Below, piece after piece: positions 33,977 through 42,777 of a DNA stretch of 48,549 nucleotides. The stretch spans positions 1-48,549 of the forward strand of contig CAUJDC010000039.1 in NCBI GenBank assembly GCA_963169815.1. The letters run 5' to 3'. Under the pieces are notes generated by a model. That model did not search any database. It saw nothing but the letters and a program-made list of their open reading frames with translations, and had not been told where the DNA came from. The position numbers were made by a program, and so were the translations under genes. Positions within the stretch are counted from its first letter, which is position 1; every line of letters begins with the position of its first letter. This DNA is from Patescibacteria group bacterium (lineage in GTDB: Bacteria; Patescibacteriota; Gracilibacteria; UBA1369).

Positions 33977-34660
33977 ATGAATAAAGAAATTAGCAAAATA
34001 CAGCTGACCAACAATATTACCTTCGGACCAGAAGAGAGTGGTTTTTATATTGTTGAACAAATTAACAGTGCACAGATTATTTTAGCAGAGCAGACTAGTT
34101 TACAGTTATTCTTGATTGCCAAAGCAGATCCGATCAAAACAAGTGTTGAAGTGATTTTGAAAAAAGACTCGAGTTTGGAATTGGTGGAAATTGTTTTGGG
34201 TGGTGCTGATCAAAAGTTTTCACAAAACTGGAAGATAATACATCAGGGTGAAAATGCTAAATCCTGCTTCATTATGAAGAGCGTAATGCGAGACAAGAGT
34301 GATTTGGATTTTTCTGGTGATGTTTTTATTCCAGAGTCAGGGAAAAATGGTGATACCTACTTGCACTTTCAAAGTTTGCTACTTTCTCAAGAAGCTAGGG
34401 CCAAAGCCATTCCGGCACTGGAAATTATTGCCAATGAAGTAAAGGCTGGACATGCGGCTTCAATCGGGAGAATTGATGATGAATTAATGTTTTATTTGGA
34501 GAGCCGTGGTTTTGACAGGAAACAGACTGAGCAAATGTTACTGGAAGCCTTTTTGAAAGAAGGACTAAAACATTTCAGCTCGATTGATGAAGAGAGAATG
34601 TTAGAATTAGAAAGAATTTTAATGGAAAAAATTGATGGCGGAAAAGTTCATAGTAGCTAA
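33977..34660 (+). CDS. sufD: Short SufD-like Fe-S scaffold protein
   Basis: 227 residues, about half the usual SufD length. The SufB/SufD end motif is clear: IPALEIIANEVKAGHAASIGRIDDELMFYLESRGFD, including the conserved His that SufD uses with SufB. The N-terminal part has beta strands consistent with a shortened beta-helix (SLELVEIVLGGADQKFSQNW). The long helical N-terminal domain of ordinary SufD is absent, and no upstream in-frame extension supplies it. Such short SufD forms could still complete a SufBCD complex. It overlaps the Rieske gene by 26 nt. Confidence 0.8.
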   Translation: MNKEISKIQLTNNITFGPEESGFYIVEQINSAQIILAEQTSLQLFLIAKADPIKTSVEVILKKDSSLELVEIVLGGADQKFSQNWKIIHQGENAKSCFIMKSVMRDKSDLDFSGDVFIPESGKNGDTYLHFQSLLLSQEARAKAIPALEIIANEVKAGHAASIGRIDDELMFYLESRGFDRKQTEQMLLEAFLKEGLKHFSSIDEERMLELERILMEKIDGGKVHSS

Positions 34661-34943
34661 AGTCGGTGATGTTCAAAATGGACAAAAAAAACGTGTTAAG
34701 GCTGGTAATTTATTTATTATGTTGGCGATGGTTGAAGATAAGTATTATGCAGTACAAGATGCCTGCAGCCACAATAAAGCATCGTTGTCTGCTGGCTACT
34801 TGCATGGACATAGAATTGAATGTGGTTGGCATGGCGCTCAATTTGACTTGAGAACTGGCGAAGTAAAGGTTTTGCCAGCGGCAAAAAGCTTAAATATTTT
34901 TCAGGTAGAAATTGATGGTGAAAATATTATTATTGTGCTATAA
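34635..34943 (+). CDS. Rieske-type [2Fe-2S] ferredoxin
   Basis: A 102-residue soluble Rieske protein of the NirD/biphenyl-ferredoxin type. The two cluster-binding motifs are C-x-H in QDACSHNKASL and C-x-x-H in IECGWHGAQFDLRTG. The ATG at 34635 is preferred over the TTG one codon before. It overlaps sufD and so is translationally coupled to the SUF genes. It probably donates electrons to a SUF step or to a partner outside the window. No oxygenase is nearby. Confidence 0.9.
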   Translation: MAEKFIVAKVGDVQNGQKKRVKAGNLFIMLAMVEDKYYAVQDACSHNKASLSAGYLHGHRIECGWHGAQFDLRTGEVKVLPAAKSLNIFQVEIDGENIIIVL

Positions 34944-34970
34944 TTTGAGGATTTAGTCAAATTAACATAA

Positions 34971-35777
34971 GTGATTGATCCAATCAGAAAAGCGGAGTAT
35001 GCCGGGTTATATTACCCTTCAAGTCCAGAAGAGCTGGATAAACAGCTTGATTTAGCCATGGCCGAGGCTTCAACTTTGGGGCCGGATTACAGTGAATTGG
35101 GCATAACGGCAATGATTGTCCCTTGTGGTGGATATAGTGATACCGCTAAAACTTCATCAGCGGCTTTTCAGAAAGTAATGGACAGAGAGTATCAGCGGGT
35201 GATTGTGATTGGCACATCGCATTTTATAAGTATGAATGGACTTGGTTTAACTGAGAAAAAAGTTTATCAATCTCCTTTAGGAGATGTTCAGATCGACTTG
35301 GATTTCGTGGAAAAACTTAAGTCTGATTTTAACTTCTCTGTTAACGAAATGGCTTTTGTAAAAGAATATTCGATTGAATTGCAGCTTCCCTTCCTGCAAA
35401 AATATTTAAAGAATTTCAGGCTGGTGCCGATCATTATGGGCAGTAAGGTAGCTTATGCTGATGTAGCTGCTAGACTAGCCGATTTGATTGATGATCAGAC
35501 TTTGATAGTAGTAAGTACCAATTTCTCGCATTATTTATCAGATGAAAAAGCCAGAGTAGTAGATCAAAATACTATTAATGAGGTTTTGGCCAAAGATACC
35601 AGTTCTTTGCTTGCTGAGGGCCAGGCATCGGCGTTAAGTGGCTTGGCTTTACTCAATGAATTAGCCTTGATGAAAGAATGGCAGCCAGCTTTTTTGAAGT
35701 ATCAAAATAGCTCAGAAAATGGCGGTGACAAGGACTCAGTGGTGGGATTTGCCAGTTTTGTTTATTTCAGTCAATAA
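34971..35777 (+). CDS. amrB: MEMO family protein (AmmeMemoRadiSam system protein B-like)
   Basis: 268 residues from a GTG start. Family landmarks are RKAEYAGLYYPSSPEEL, IVPCGGYSDTAKTSSAAF (usual form HAGY.YSG), VIVIGTSHF, SPLGDVQIDLDF and VSTNFSHYLSDEKA. MEMO proteins share the fold of extradiol dioxygenases and in bacteria usually accompany an AMMECR1 protein and a radical SAM enzyme, neither of which is in this window. One of the usual metal-site histidines (HAGY) is replaced here by PCGGY. It sits 27 nt after the Rieske gene inside the SUF run. Confidence 0.85.
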   Translation: MIDPIRKAEYAGLYYPSSPEELDKQLDLAMAEASTLGPDYSELGITAMIVPCGGYSDTAKTSSAAFQKVMDREYQRVIVIGTSHFISMNGLGLTEKKVYQSPLGDVQIDLDFVEKLKSDFNFSVNEMAFVKEYSIELQLPFLQKYLKNFRLVPIIMGSKVAYADVAARLADLIDDQTLIVVSTNFSHYLSDEKARVVDQNTINEVLAKDTSSLLAEGQASALSGLALLNELALMKEWQPAFLKYQNSSENGGDKDSVVGFASFVYFSQ

Positions 35778-35782
35778 TTGGA

Positions 35783-35811
35783 TTGCAAAAAAAGGGCAAT
35801 GAGGCTAAGAT
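35783..35811 (+). promoter_or_regulatory. Candidate internal promoter before sufS
   Basis: TTGCAA (35783-35788), a 17-nt spacer and TAAGAT (35806-35811) end 22 nt before ATG 35834. It overlaps the first codons of the longer ORF and so favours the shorter start. Confidence 0.35.
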
Positions 35812-35833
35812 AAGCCCTGTTTTAGCATACACA

Positions 35834-37012
35834 ATGTTCGACTGGAAAAACGTTAAAAAAGACTTCCCGATTTTTGAAAAAAGACCAGATTTGGTTTTTC
35901 TTGATAATGCTTCCACAACTCAAAAACCATTAGTAGTTCTAGATGCTGAGCGAGATTTTTATCTGAAATCGAATGCCAATGTTCATCGTGGAGTTTATGA
36001 AATTGCGGCCAAGGCAGATCAGCTTTATGAACAAGTGCGTACTGAGATTGCTGAATGGATTGGAGCAAAACCCGAAGAAATTATTTTCACCAAAAATGCT
36101 ACTGAAGCGGCTAATTTGATTGCCAATGGACTTGCTACAACTCTTGGTGTTGATGATGAGATTGTAGTTACTGAATTGGAACATCATGCCAACTTTCTAC
36201 CTTGGCTGGAAGCGGCCAAGAGATCAGGGGCCATTGTGAAAATTACCAAGCTTGGTGTTAATGGTGGGACAGATGTTGTTTCCGAGATTAATGAAAAAAC
36301 CAAAATTGTCGCAGTCACGCAAATGTCGAATGTAATGGGTATTGGGCCAGACATAAACGAAATTCTAATGGCAGCTAAAAAAGTTGGAGCGAAAGTGATT
36401 TTGGATAGTGCGCAGGGAATAGTTCATTCAGGACTTCGCGTTGATCAGCACAAAATTGATGCGGCTTTTTTCACTGGTCATAAATTATTTGGACCGATGG
36501 GAACTGGTATACTTTTTTTGCGCAGCGAATTGTCTGGAATCAATCCCCTACTCTTTGGTGGGGGCATGATAAAGGAATTGCCAGACCAATGGCTGGATAC
36601 TCCACACAAATTTGAAGCAGGTACTCCAAATGTAGCTGGACTAGCTGGACTTAGCGCTGCGATAAAATATCTGCGACAATTTGATGTCAAAGAAATCGCT
36701 GAACATGAAAGAAGTTTAGTGAAAATGGCACGTGAAGAGTTGCTGAAAATTGAAGACGTTCGTTTACTGAGCCCTCAGAATGCAACGAGCATGGTGTCTT
36801 TTGTAATTGAAGGAGTGCATTCTCATGATATTGCTAGCATTTTGGGGGAAGAAGGAGTTTGTATCAGAGCTGGACATCATTGTGCCAAACCGCTGATGAA
36901 TGCTCTGGGTGTTACGGCATCAACCAGAGTGAGCTTTGCCATGTATAATGGACCTGAAGACGTAGAAAAATTAATTAGTGCTGTGAAAAAAGTTAAAGAA
37001 ATTTTCACTTAA
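35834..37012 (+). CDS. sufS: Cysteine desulfurase SufS
   Basis: A PLP enzyme that takes sulfur from cysteine for cluster assembly. From ATG 35834 it has 392 residues and the standard SufS opening (FDWKNVKKDFPIF, LVFLDNASTTQKP). The PLP lysine lies in FFTGHKLFGPMGTG, and the catalytic cysteine in VCIRAGHHCAKPLMNALG. The ORF-track start 17 codons upstream adds residues that do not belong to the family. sufU follows within 6 nt, the usual pairing in SufU-type organisms, where SufU accepts the persulfide. No SufE is present. Confidence 0.96.
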   Translation: MFDWKNVKKDFPIFEKRPDLVFLDNASTTQKPLVVLDAERDFYLKSNANVHRGVYEIAAKADQLYEQVRTEIAEWIGAKPEEIIFTKNATEAANLIANGLATTLGVDDEIVVTELEHHANFLPWLEAAKRSGAIVKITKLGVNGGTDVVSEINEKTKIVAVTQMSNVMGIGPDINEILMAAKKVGAKVILDSAQGIVHSGLRVDQHKIDAAFFTGHKLFGPMGTGILFLRSELSGINPLLFGGGMIKELPDQWLDTPHKFEAGTPNVAGLAGLSAAIKYLRQFDVKEIAEHERSLVKMAREELLKIEDVRLLSPQNATSMVSFVIEGVHSHDIASILGEEGVCIRAGHHCAKPLMNALGVTASTRVSFAMYNGPEDVEKLISAVKKVKEIFT

Positions 37013-37017
37013 AAATT

Positions 37018-37395
37018 ATGGATATTTATGGAGAAATTATTTTGGATCATTTTAAACATCCACGCCAGTCTGGATTGATTAATGGGGCTGAAGCGATTGC
37101 TGATGACTTGAATCCCTTATGTGGGGATAAAGTAAAAATTTCTTTGAAAATTGCTGATGGAAAAATAGAAGGATTTGGTTTTGAAGGGGATGGTTGCGCT
37201 ATAAGTGTGGCATCTACATCAATTTTAGGAGAACAACTAGTTGGAATGACATTGGCAGATTTTGAAAAAATGAATAATGAAGAGGTATTAACAAAATTAG
37301 GAGTACCGATTTCTCCAGGTAGAATCAAGTGCGCTTTACTTGGCTACAGCTGCACAAAGAAAGCTATTACAGTTTATAAACATAGTCATGAGTAA
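37018..37395 (+). CDS. sufU: SufU/IscU-like scaffold or sulfurtransferase
   Basis: 125 residues. The metal ligands of SufU are visible: Cys35 and Asp37 in NPLCGDKV, Cys60 in FEGDGCAISVAST, and Cys105 in GRIKCALLG. The GYSCTKKA stretch after it replaces the usual W-x-T-L segment. The gap before Cys105 is shorter than in typical SufU, more like IscU. It is translationally linked to sufS upstream and overlaps sufT by 8 nt. It receives sulfur from SufS. Confidence 0.93.
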   Translation: MDIYGEIILDHFKHPRQSGLINGAEAIADDLNPLCGDKVKISLKIADGKIEGFGFEGDGCAISVASTSILGEQLVGMTLADFEKMNNEEVLTKLGVPISPGRIKCALLGYSCTKKAITVYKHSHE

Positions 37396-37957
37396 GAATA
37401 AAAAAGATGTACAGAAGATGATTGAAAAGACTTTGATGGATGCTTTTTTGAGTGGAGAGAAATTGGATTACGATAATCTTCCAACAGATGTCCCAGCAAA
37501 AGAGCCTGTCAGTAAAAAAATACCAGGTGTACAGAAGGAAGATGGCTCAGCCTGCTGCGGAGGTGGCTGTTGTACACCTAAAAAACCTGAACGTGATGAA
37601 AATTATCAGCCTGTTTTAAATAAAAAACAGTATCTGGCAATTATCAATCAAATTCTGGATCCAGAGACTTTTGTAGGGATTGTCGATATGGGACTGATTT
37701 ATGATGTAGAGGAATATGCCGATGGCAAAGTTGAAGTGACTATGACATTGACTTCGATGGGTTGTCCTGCTGGACCACAAATTACTACTGAAGTTGATGC
37801 AGTGCTAAAACTGCAAAAACATGTGCAGGATGTAAATATCGAAATTGTGTGGGAACCTGGTTGGCATCCTGATATGATGAATCCCGAAGTAAGAGCAATG
37901 CTCTTTGGTGATAGAGACGTCATTACACCAATACAAAATGAAAAATTTACCGGTTAA
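37388..37957 (+). CDS. sufT: SufT/MIP18-family (DUF59) Fe-S maturation protein with extra Cys cluster
   Basis: 189 residues from ATG 37388; the longer ORF would overlap sufU more deeply. The DUF59 domain occupies about residues 78-165 (LAIINQILDPETFVGIVDMGLIYDV, MTLTSMGCPAGPQI, VWEPGWHPDMM), including the TSMGCP Cys that is functionally important in the family. An N-terminal extension of about 75 residues holds the unusual cluster SACCGGGCCTP (Cys56, 57, 61, 62), which could bind metal. SufT proteins help mature Fe-S targets. It overlaps the SNase gene at its end. Confidence 0.9.
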   Translation: MSKNKKDVQKMIEKTLMDAFLSGEKLDYDNLPTDVPAKEPVSKKIPGVQKEDGSACCGGGCCTPKKPERDENYQPVLNKKQYLAIINQILDPETFVGIVDMGLIYDVEEYADGKVEVTMTLTSMGCPAGPQITTEVDAVLKLQKHVQDVNIEIVWEPGWHPDMMNPEVRAMLFGDRDVITPIQNEKFTG

Positions 37958-38519
37958 TTATCGTAATGAATTATTTAGACTGTTTATGAGAAAGCGCTAC
38001 GGTGAGCTGACTATTTTGATAGTTCTGATGGTGGCGCTTTATTGGGCGGCTCCATATCTGGGGGCTCAGCAAGGTGAAGCTAACATCGCAACTAGCAATG
38101 GCGACTTTTATCAAGTGATTCGTGTGGTGGATGGTGATACTTTTGTTTATGACAAAAATGGCCAGGACATTACTGTCCGAATGGTGGGCATTGATACGCC
38201 GGAAACTGTTGACCCACGTCGACCAGTTGGCTGTTTTGGTAAGGAAGCGAGCGCTGAGAGTAAGAAATTGATGGAAGGGCAGAAAGTCAGAATTGAAAAG
38301 GATGCTTTGGGCGATACTATAGATAAGTATCAGCGCGAGCTGAGAAATGTTTATTTAGCCGATGGTACTATGGTCAATCAGCTACTAATTGCTGAAGGTT
38401 ATGCTACTGTTACTAGAGGTTATCAATTCAGCCAGAAAGAGAACTTTATAAAATTGGAAGATAAAGCTAGAATAGAAGGCAAAGGACTTTGGAATGAACA
38501 GACTTGTCCGAACAAATAA
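37938..38519 (+). CDS. Membrane-anchored thermonuclease-like (SNase) protein
   Basis: 193 residues from ATG 37938, which lies inside the end of sufT. A short cytosolic N-terminus leads to one membrane segment (about residues 21-41, LTILIVLMVALYWAAP). The SNase domain shows VVDGDTFVYDKNG, VRMVGIDTPETV (catalytic Arg and Glu) and DKYQRELRNVYLADG (second Arg region). It would be an extracytoplasmic calcium-dependent nuclease held in the membrane, perhaps for nucleotide scavenging, a plausible need in small-genome bacteria. Its overlap with the SUF genes may just reflect genome compaction. Confidence 0.9.
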   Translation: MKNLPVNYRNELFRLFMRKRYGELTILIVLMVALYWAAPYLGAQQGEANIATSNGDFYQVIRVVDGDTFVYDKNGQDITVRMVGIDTPETVDPRRPVGCFGKEASAESKKLMEGQKVRIEKDALGDTIDKYQRELRNVYLADGTMVNQLLIAEGYATVTRGYQFSQKENFIKLEDKARIEGKGLWNEQTCPNK

Positions 38520-38530
38520 AATAAATAATC

Positions 38531-39364
38531 ATGAAAAATTTAGCAGCACAGAGAGATCAAAGAGTAGCTATTTTTATTGATACTCAAAACCTTTATCACT
38601 CTGCCAAAGCCAATTTCAGATCATTGGTAAACTATGAAGAATTGATCAGGGTGGCTGTGAATAGCCGCAAATTGGTTAGAGCATTTGCTTATGTGATTCG
38701 TTCTGAAGATACCAGTGAAGAAAAATTCTTTGATGCTTTGGAAGAACTAGGTATTGAAAATCGTGTTAAAGATTTGCAAGTATTCCACACCGGCGCAAAA
38801 AAAGCTGACTGGGATGTGGGCATCGCTGTAGACATGATCAGACTTACAGAAAAAGTAGATGTGGTGGTATTAGCGTCGGGAGATGGAGATTTTCTAGAAG
38901 TTATTCGCTATTGCCAATCTCGTGGTGTGCGTGTTGAAGTAATGGCCTTTGATAAAACAACTAATAGTAAACTGAAAGAAGAAGTCGATTTCTTTGTTGA
39001 TCTAGGCGAAAGAAATACAGACTTTTTATTATCGAGTAGAAGAAAATCTTCAACTGCACGCCGAATTACTTACAAAGATCAAAGCCCCATTAGTAGTGTG
39101 GTAGAGAAAAGTGAATTTGATCAGTTTGCCAGTTCCGCAACTAACACTCCCCCTAGCAGTACTGATTATTATGCTGGAAGTAATTTGTCCAGTACCAATC
39201 GCAATGCATCATTGTCTAATGCCAAAATAGATCAAAATATTTACGGCCGACCAGGTATTAGAAAAATAAAACCAGTAGTTGGGCTCCCAGCAAAACCAAA
39301 TAATGCCCAAGCCGAAAACGCCTTTGGCAACAATAAGCCTAAACGCCGTTTTGGTATGAATTAA
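38531..39364 (+). CDS. NYN/PIN-like domain protein (LabA/DUF88 type), putative RNase
   Basis: 277 residues. The N-terminal 160 form a NYN domain with its acidic metal site: VAIFIDTQNLYHSA, ADWDVGIAVDMI and VVVLASGDGDFLEVI. Family members are metal-dependent RNases related to PIN domains. The C-terminal 110 residues are polar, Ser/Asn-rich and probably disordered, ending in a basic stretch (NNKPKRRFGMN) that could bind RNA. It begins 11 nt after the SNase gene and overlaps the end of the convergent rhodanese gene by 4 nt. Confidence 0.87.
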   Translation: MKNLAAQRDQRVAIFIDTQNLYHSAKANFRSLVNYEELIRVAVNSRKLVRAFAYVIRSEDTSEEKFFDALEELGIENRVKDLQVFHTGAKKADWDVGIAVDMIRLTEKVDVVVLASGDGDFLEVIRYCQSRGVRVEVMAFDKTTNSKLKEEVDFFVDLGERNTDFLLSSRRKSSTARRITYKDQSPISSVVEKSEFDQFASSATNTPPSSTDYYAGSNLSSTNRNASLSNAKIDQNIYGRPGIRKIKPVVGLPAKPNNAQAENAFGNNKPKRRFGMN

Positions 39365-39660
39365 TCTTTTACCAACTGCCCTTTCCAAATCGACAAACCT
39401 CCTTCAAGGCTATCAGCTTGAAAGCCTTTTTGCTGAAGAAATTTTTCGCAAATCCCACTGCGAACGCCATGCAGGCAAATGGTTATTATGTGTTTGCCCT
39501 GTGGGATTTCTTTGATTCGGTTTTCCACCTCATCGATTGGTATATTGACTGAACCTGGCAGATGACTGTCGTTATACTCTGAAGGAGAGCGGACGTCCAA
39601 AAGAAAATAATTGGATTTTTTGTCGTCATAATTTGTTAGGAGCGATGCTTGATTTATCAT
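39361..39660 (-). CDS. Single-domain rhodanese
   Basis: 99 residues from ATG 39660 (MINQASLL); the longer ORF start adds nine unlikely residues. The rhodanese landmarks are FLLDVRSPSEYNDSHLPGSVNIP and the active-site loop ICLHGVRSGICEK, with the catalytic Cys in a C-x-x-G-x-R-S loop. It would transfer sulfane sulfur, which fits the nearby cysteine desulfurase and peroxiredoxin genes. A degraded 5' copy of this gene is found at 22163. It is divergent from the peroxiredoxin gene. Confidence 0.9.
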   Translation of the reverse strand: MINQASLLTNYDDKKSNYFLLDVRSPSEYNDSHLPGSVNIPIDEVENRIKEIPQGKHIITICLHGVRSGICEKFLQQKGFQADSLEGGLSIWKGQLVKD

Positions 39661-39714
39661 TTTTAGAATAGTAAATTTTAGTATCAAATTTAAAATAATT
39701 TAACCTAAAAATAT

Positions 39715-40236
39715 ATGTTTATACAAGTAGGTAAACCGGCTCCGGAATTTACAGTAGATACTGTGTTCAAAGGACAAGATTCAAGAGTTTCGCTAGTCGA
39801 TATGAAAGGTAAATGGGTAGTTTTGTTCTTTTACCCGCTGGATTTCACTTTCGTTTGTCCAACTGAAATCGTTGAAATGAGCGAAAAAATGCCTGAATTT
39901 GAAAAACTCAATGCAACCGTACTCGGAGGTAGCACAGATTCAGTTTATTCTCACAAAGCTTGGATGAAGGATTTGGGTGAACTCAATTACCCACTCTTCT
40001 CCGACATGAATCGTGAAATGAGCCGCAATTATGGTATTTTAATTGAAGAAAAAGGTCATTCACTCAGAGGCACATTCATTATCGATCCAGAAGGGCTGCT
40101 TCGCTATCACCTGGTACATGATTTGACTGTAGGTCGCAGCGCTGATGAAACACTTCGCGTGTTACAGAGCTTACAGACTGGTGAACTTTGTCCTGCTAAT
40201 TGGAAGCCTGGTAAGAAGACATTGGGGAAGGGATAA
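39715..40236 (+). CDS. Typical 2-Cys peroxiredoxin (AhpC/Prx1 type)
   Basis: 173 residues. The peroxidatic Cys48 lies in FYPLDFTFVCPTEI, and the resolving Cys159 in GELCPANWKPG. It reduces H2O2 and organic peroxides. The thioredoxin reductase-like gene starts 44 nt downstream and is the natural reductant source, perhaps through a thioredoxin encoded elsewhere. The A/T-rich leader is without a Shine-Dalgarno sequence. Confidence 0.95.
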   Translation: MFIQVGKPAPEFTVDTVFKGQDSRVSLVDMKGKWVVLFFYPLDFTFVCPTEIVEMSEKMPEFEKLNATVLGGSTDSVYSHKAWMKDLGELNYPLFSDMNREMSRNYGILIEEKGHSLRGTFIIDPEGLLRYHLVHDLTVGRSADETLRVLQSLQTGELCPANWKPGKKTLGKG

Positions 40237-40280
40237 ACTTTTCCAAATTTTTGCGAGCAATTAACAATCATTTAATACAT

Positions 40281-41222
40281 ATGGAAAAATACGATTTTAT
40301 AGTAATTGGAGCAGGGTGCGCTGGAGCAAGTGGAGCGATGTATGCTTCGCGTTTGAATCTGAAAACTTTAATGATTGGAGAATTGCCAGGTGGGCTGATT
40401 ACAACAACACATTTGGTTGAGAACTGGCCTGGAATCAAAGCTATTTCTGGGCCAGATCTTGGCTTTAATTTGGTTGACCATGCTTTGGCCTTTGGAGTTG
40501 ATTTCAAAAATGAAAGAGCTTTGAGCATAGAGCATGCACCAATTAGTGCAGAGGACAAAGCAGCTGGTAAAAAGTCGGCTTACATTGTTAAAAGTGCTAG
40601 TGGAGAATACTGGGGTAAAACGGTTTTGTTCGCCACAGGCAGTCATCATCGTCATTTGAATTGCCCAGGTGAAAAAGAATTCGAAAATAAAGGCGTGTCA
40701 TACTGCGCGCTTTGTGATGGAGCTTTTTACAGGGATAAAATTGTGTGTATTGTAGGAAGTGGAGATAGCGCCGCTAAGGAGGCATTGCTTCTCAGCGAGC
40801 ATGCCGCGAAAGTACATGTCTTTTCTAGAACTACTTTGCATCCTGAACCAATCAATTTGCAGAGAGTTAAAGCAAATGCAAAAATTGAGTGTCATGATAA
40901 ATCTGAAATTGCTGCGATTTTGGGTGACACAAAAGTGACTAAAGTTAAGCTAAAAGATGGTAGAGAATTCAATATTGATGGTGTGTTTATTGCCATTGGT
41001 TTACTCCCCCATTCTGACTTGGCTGAATCACTTGGAGTAGAGTTAAATGAAAAGAAAGAAATTAAAATTAATCGTAATAGTGAAACAAGCCTTCCTGGCA
41101 TTTTTGGAGCAGGAGATGTTTGTGACACTGCATTCAAGCAGGCCATTACGGGTTCCGCAGAAGCTGTAACAGCCAGTTACTGGGCATATGAATATTTGCT
41201 CAATCAACAGGTGGCGATTTAA
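40281..41222 (+). CDS. trxB: Thioredoxin reductase-like flavoprotein
   Basis: 313 residues from ATG 40281 (MEKYDFIVIGAGCAGASG, FAD-binding GxGxxG); the ORF track starts at an upstream TTG. The redox pair is Cys142/Cys145 in YCALCDGAFY, with Leu where many TrxB have Thr or Val. The second nucleotide-binding site is VCIVGSGDSAAKEALLL. The C-terminal FAD motif is GIFGAGDVCDTAFKQAITG. It would pass electrons from NAD(P)H to thioredoxin or straight to the peroxiredoxin upstream. The insertion AEDKAAGKKSAY near residue 95 is unusual but keeps frame. Confidence 0.9.
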   Translation: MEKYDFIVIGAGCAGASGAMYASRLNLKTLMIGELPGGLITTTHLVENWPGIKAISGPDLGFNLVDHALAFGVDFKNERALSIEHAPISAEDKAAGKKSAYIVKSASGEYWGKTVLFATGSHHRHLNCPGEKEFENKGVSYCALCDGAFYRDKIVCIVGSGDSAAKEALLLSEHAAKVHVFSRTTLHPEPINLQRVKANAKIECHDKSEIAAILGDTKVTKVKLKDGREFNIDGVFIAIGLLPHSDLAESLGVELNEKKEIKINRNSETSLPGIFGAGDVCDTAFKQAITGSAEAVTASYWAYEYLLNQQVAI

Positions 41223-41303
41223 ATATAGATAATGAAAAGACCGATATTCTTTAAAGGAAACAGTTTTATATCTTCGATAATTTAAACTTCTGTAGAAGTC
41301 AGG

Positions 41304-42767
41304 TTATTTGATATTTTGCAGATATCTGGTCAAAAGTCTTACCCCATAGCCAGTTCCACCAACAAAATCGATTTCTTTTGGCTTCTTTGGCATGGCTGGA
41401 CCTGCAATGTCCAGATGAACCCAATCAGTGTCTTCTACAAAATATTCTATAAAGGCAGCACCAGTAGAAGCACCAGCCATACCTGAGCCATCGACATTAT
41501 TTAAATCAGCAAATTTGCCTTTCATCCCTTTTCGGTGAACTTCATGAATAGGTAATTCCCACACTTCTTCATCAGTTTCCTGAGCAGCATTTTTGAGACG
41601 ATCTTTCATCTTGGAATTGTTACCAAACAAACCAGCCATTTGGTCACCAAGGGCAACGATACAAGCTCCTGTCAGTGTGGCAATATCAATAACCTGGCTA
41701 GGTTTATAAGTTTTGACAGCATAAGAAATGGCGTCACAGAGAATAAGTCGTCCTTCAGCATCAGTATTGCCAATTTCAATAGTTTTTCCAGAATATGAAG
41801 TAATAATGTCAGCCGGCTTTTGAGCCTGCGCATCGACAGAATTATCAGTAAGAGGAATAACTCCAATAACATTTTGTTTGATTTCGAGTTCCTTGAGTAA
41901 GGAGAAAACACCCATTACTACAGCTGCACCAGCCATATCCATATGCATTTCAGCGATACCATTGGATGGTTTAATATTCACACCACCTGTATCGAATGTA
42001 ACGCCCTTCCCTACCAAAACAATTGGGTCCTGGCGTTTACCAAGAGGCAAATGTTCCATAATCACCATTTTGGCACCAAGTTTGGAACCATCATTTACGC
42101 CAAGTAATGCACCCATCTTCATTTTCTCCAATTGCTTACGATCAAAGATCGTAACTTTGAAACGATTTTTTTTGCAAATCTCTTCGGCCGTTTTGGCCAT
42201 CTCATCAGAATTAACGATGTTGTGTGGTGAATTAATCAAATCTCTAACCATATTCACAGTTAGACCAATTTTGAAACCTTCTTCCAAGTCAAACTTTTGA
42301 GTTCTGTTAATGTCTGCTGAAACGATGATAATTTCTTTGAGCTGTTTGGCCTGCAGGTCTACCAAATCCTGGCCAGTTTTGAGAAAGGAGTGGTTGTAAT
42401 TAGCGAGCGCTAAGGCCTCTCCGATTTCCTGTGGGTATTTGGCGAATTGGCTGGAGAGAGCGATTTCCAAAGTACTCAGAGGATGTTTGCGCAATTCTTT
42501 GAGCGCGAGGGCGAAGTTAGATCTAACCTTTTTGGCATTGATTGATTTTTCCGTACCGAAACACCAGAAAACTGTTTTTTTAGGCTGGCCATCGGCATCA
42601 GAAAATTTGATTAAATGTTCACCGTAATGGCCATTAATATCTTTATGTTCAATTCTTTTTTGTAACCAGCTTTTATTTTCAGCAGAAAGGTTTTTGAGAT
42701 CAGCGTAGAAAGGGATCAGTAAAAGTTGTGGATGTTTAGAAAGGCTTTTGTTGAAAGATATTTTCAT
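41304..42767 (-). CDS. pepA: Leucyl aminopeptidase (M17 family)
   Basis: 487 residues, the usual length. The two-metal catalytic site is present in VLVGKGVTFDTGGVNIKPS and the family signature NTDAEGRLILCDAISYA. The active-site lysine lies in the first and the arginine in the second. The C-terminal DWVHLDIAGPAMP and GGTGYGVRLL also match. It is a cytosolic enzyme that removes N-terminal residues in peptide turnover, complementing PepF. The NUDIX gene is immediately upstream, 10 nt from its start. Confidence 0.95.
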   Translation of the reverse strand: MKISFNKSLSKHPQLLLIPFYADLKNLSAENKSWLQKRIEHKDINGHYGEHLIKFSDADGQPKKTVFWCFGTEKSINAKKVRSNFALALKELRKHPLSTLEIALSSQFAKYPQEIGEALALANYNHSFLKTGQDLVDLQAKQLKEIIIVSADINRTQKFDLEEGFKIGLTVNMVRDLINSPHNIVNSDEMAKTAEEICKKNRFKVTIFDRKQLEKMKMGALLGVNDGSKLGAKMVIMEHLPLGKRQDPIVLVGKGVTFDTGGVNIKPSNGIAEMHMDMAGAAVVMGVFSLLKELEIKQNVIGVIPLTDNSVDAQAQKPADIITSYSGKTIEIGNTDAEGRLILCDAISYAVKTYKPSQVIDIATLTGACIVALGDQMAGLFGNNSKMKDRLKNAAQETDEEVWELPIHEVHRKGMKGKFADLNNVDGSGMAGASTGAAFIEYFVEDTDWVHLDIAGPAMPKKPKEIDFVGGTGYGVRLLTRYLQNIK

Positions 42768-42777
42768 TATTTTAATA

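Noticed and set aside
41223-41303. Short inverted repeat ACTTCT-GT-AGAAGT between trxB and pepA as a terminator
   Set aside because: The stem is only 6 bp and A/T-rich, with no T tract.
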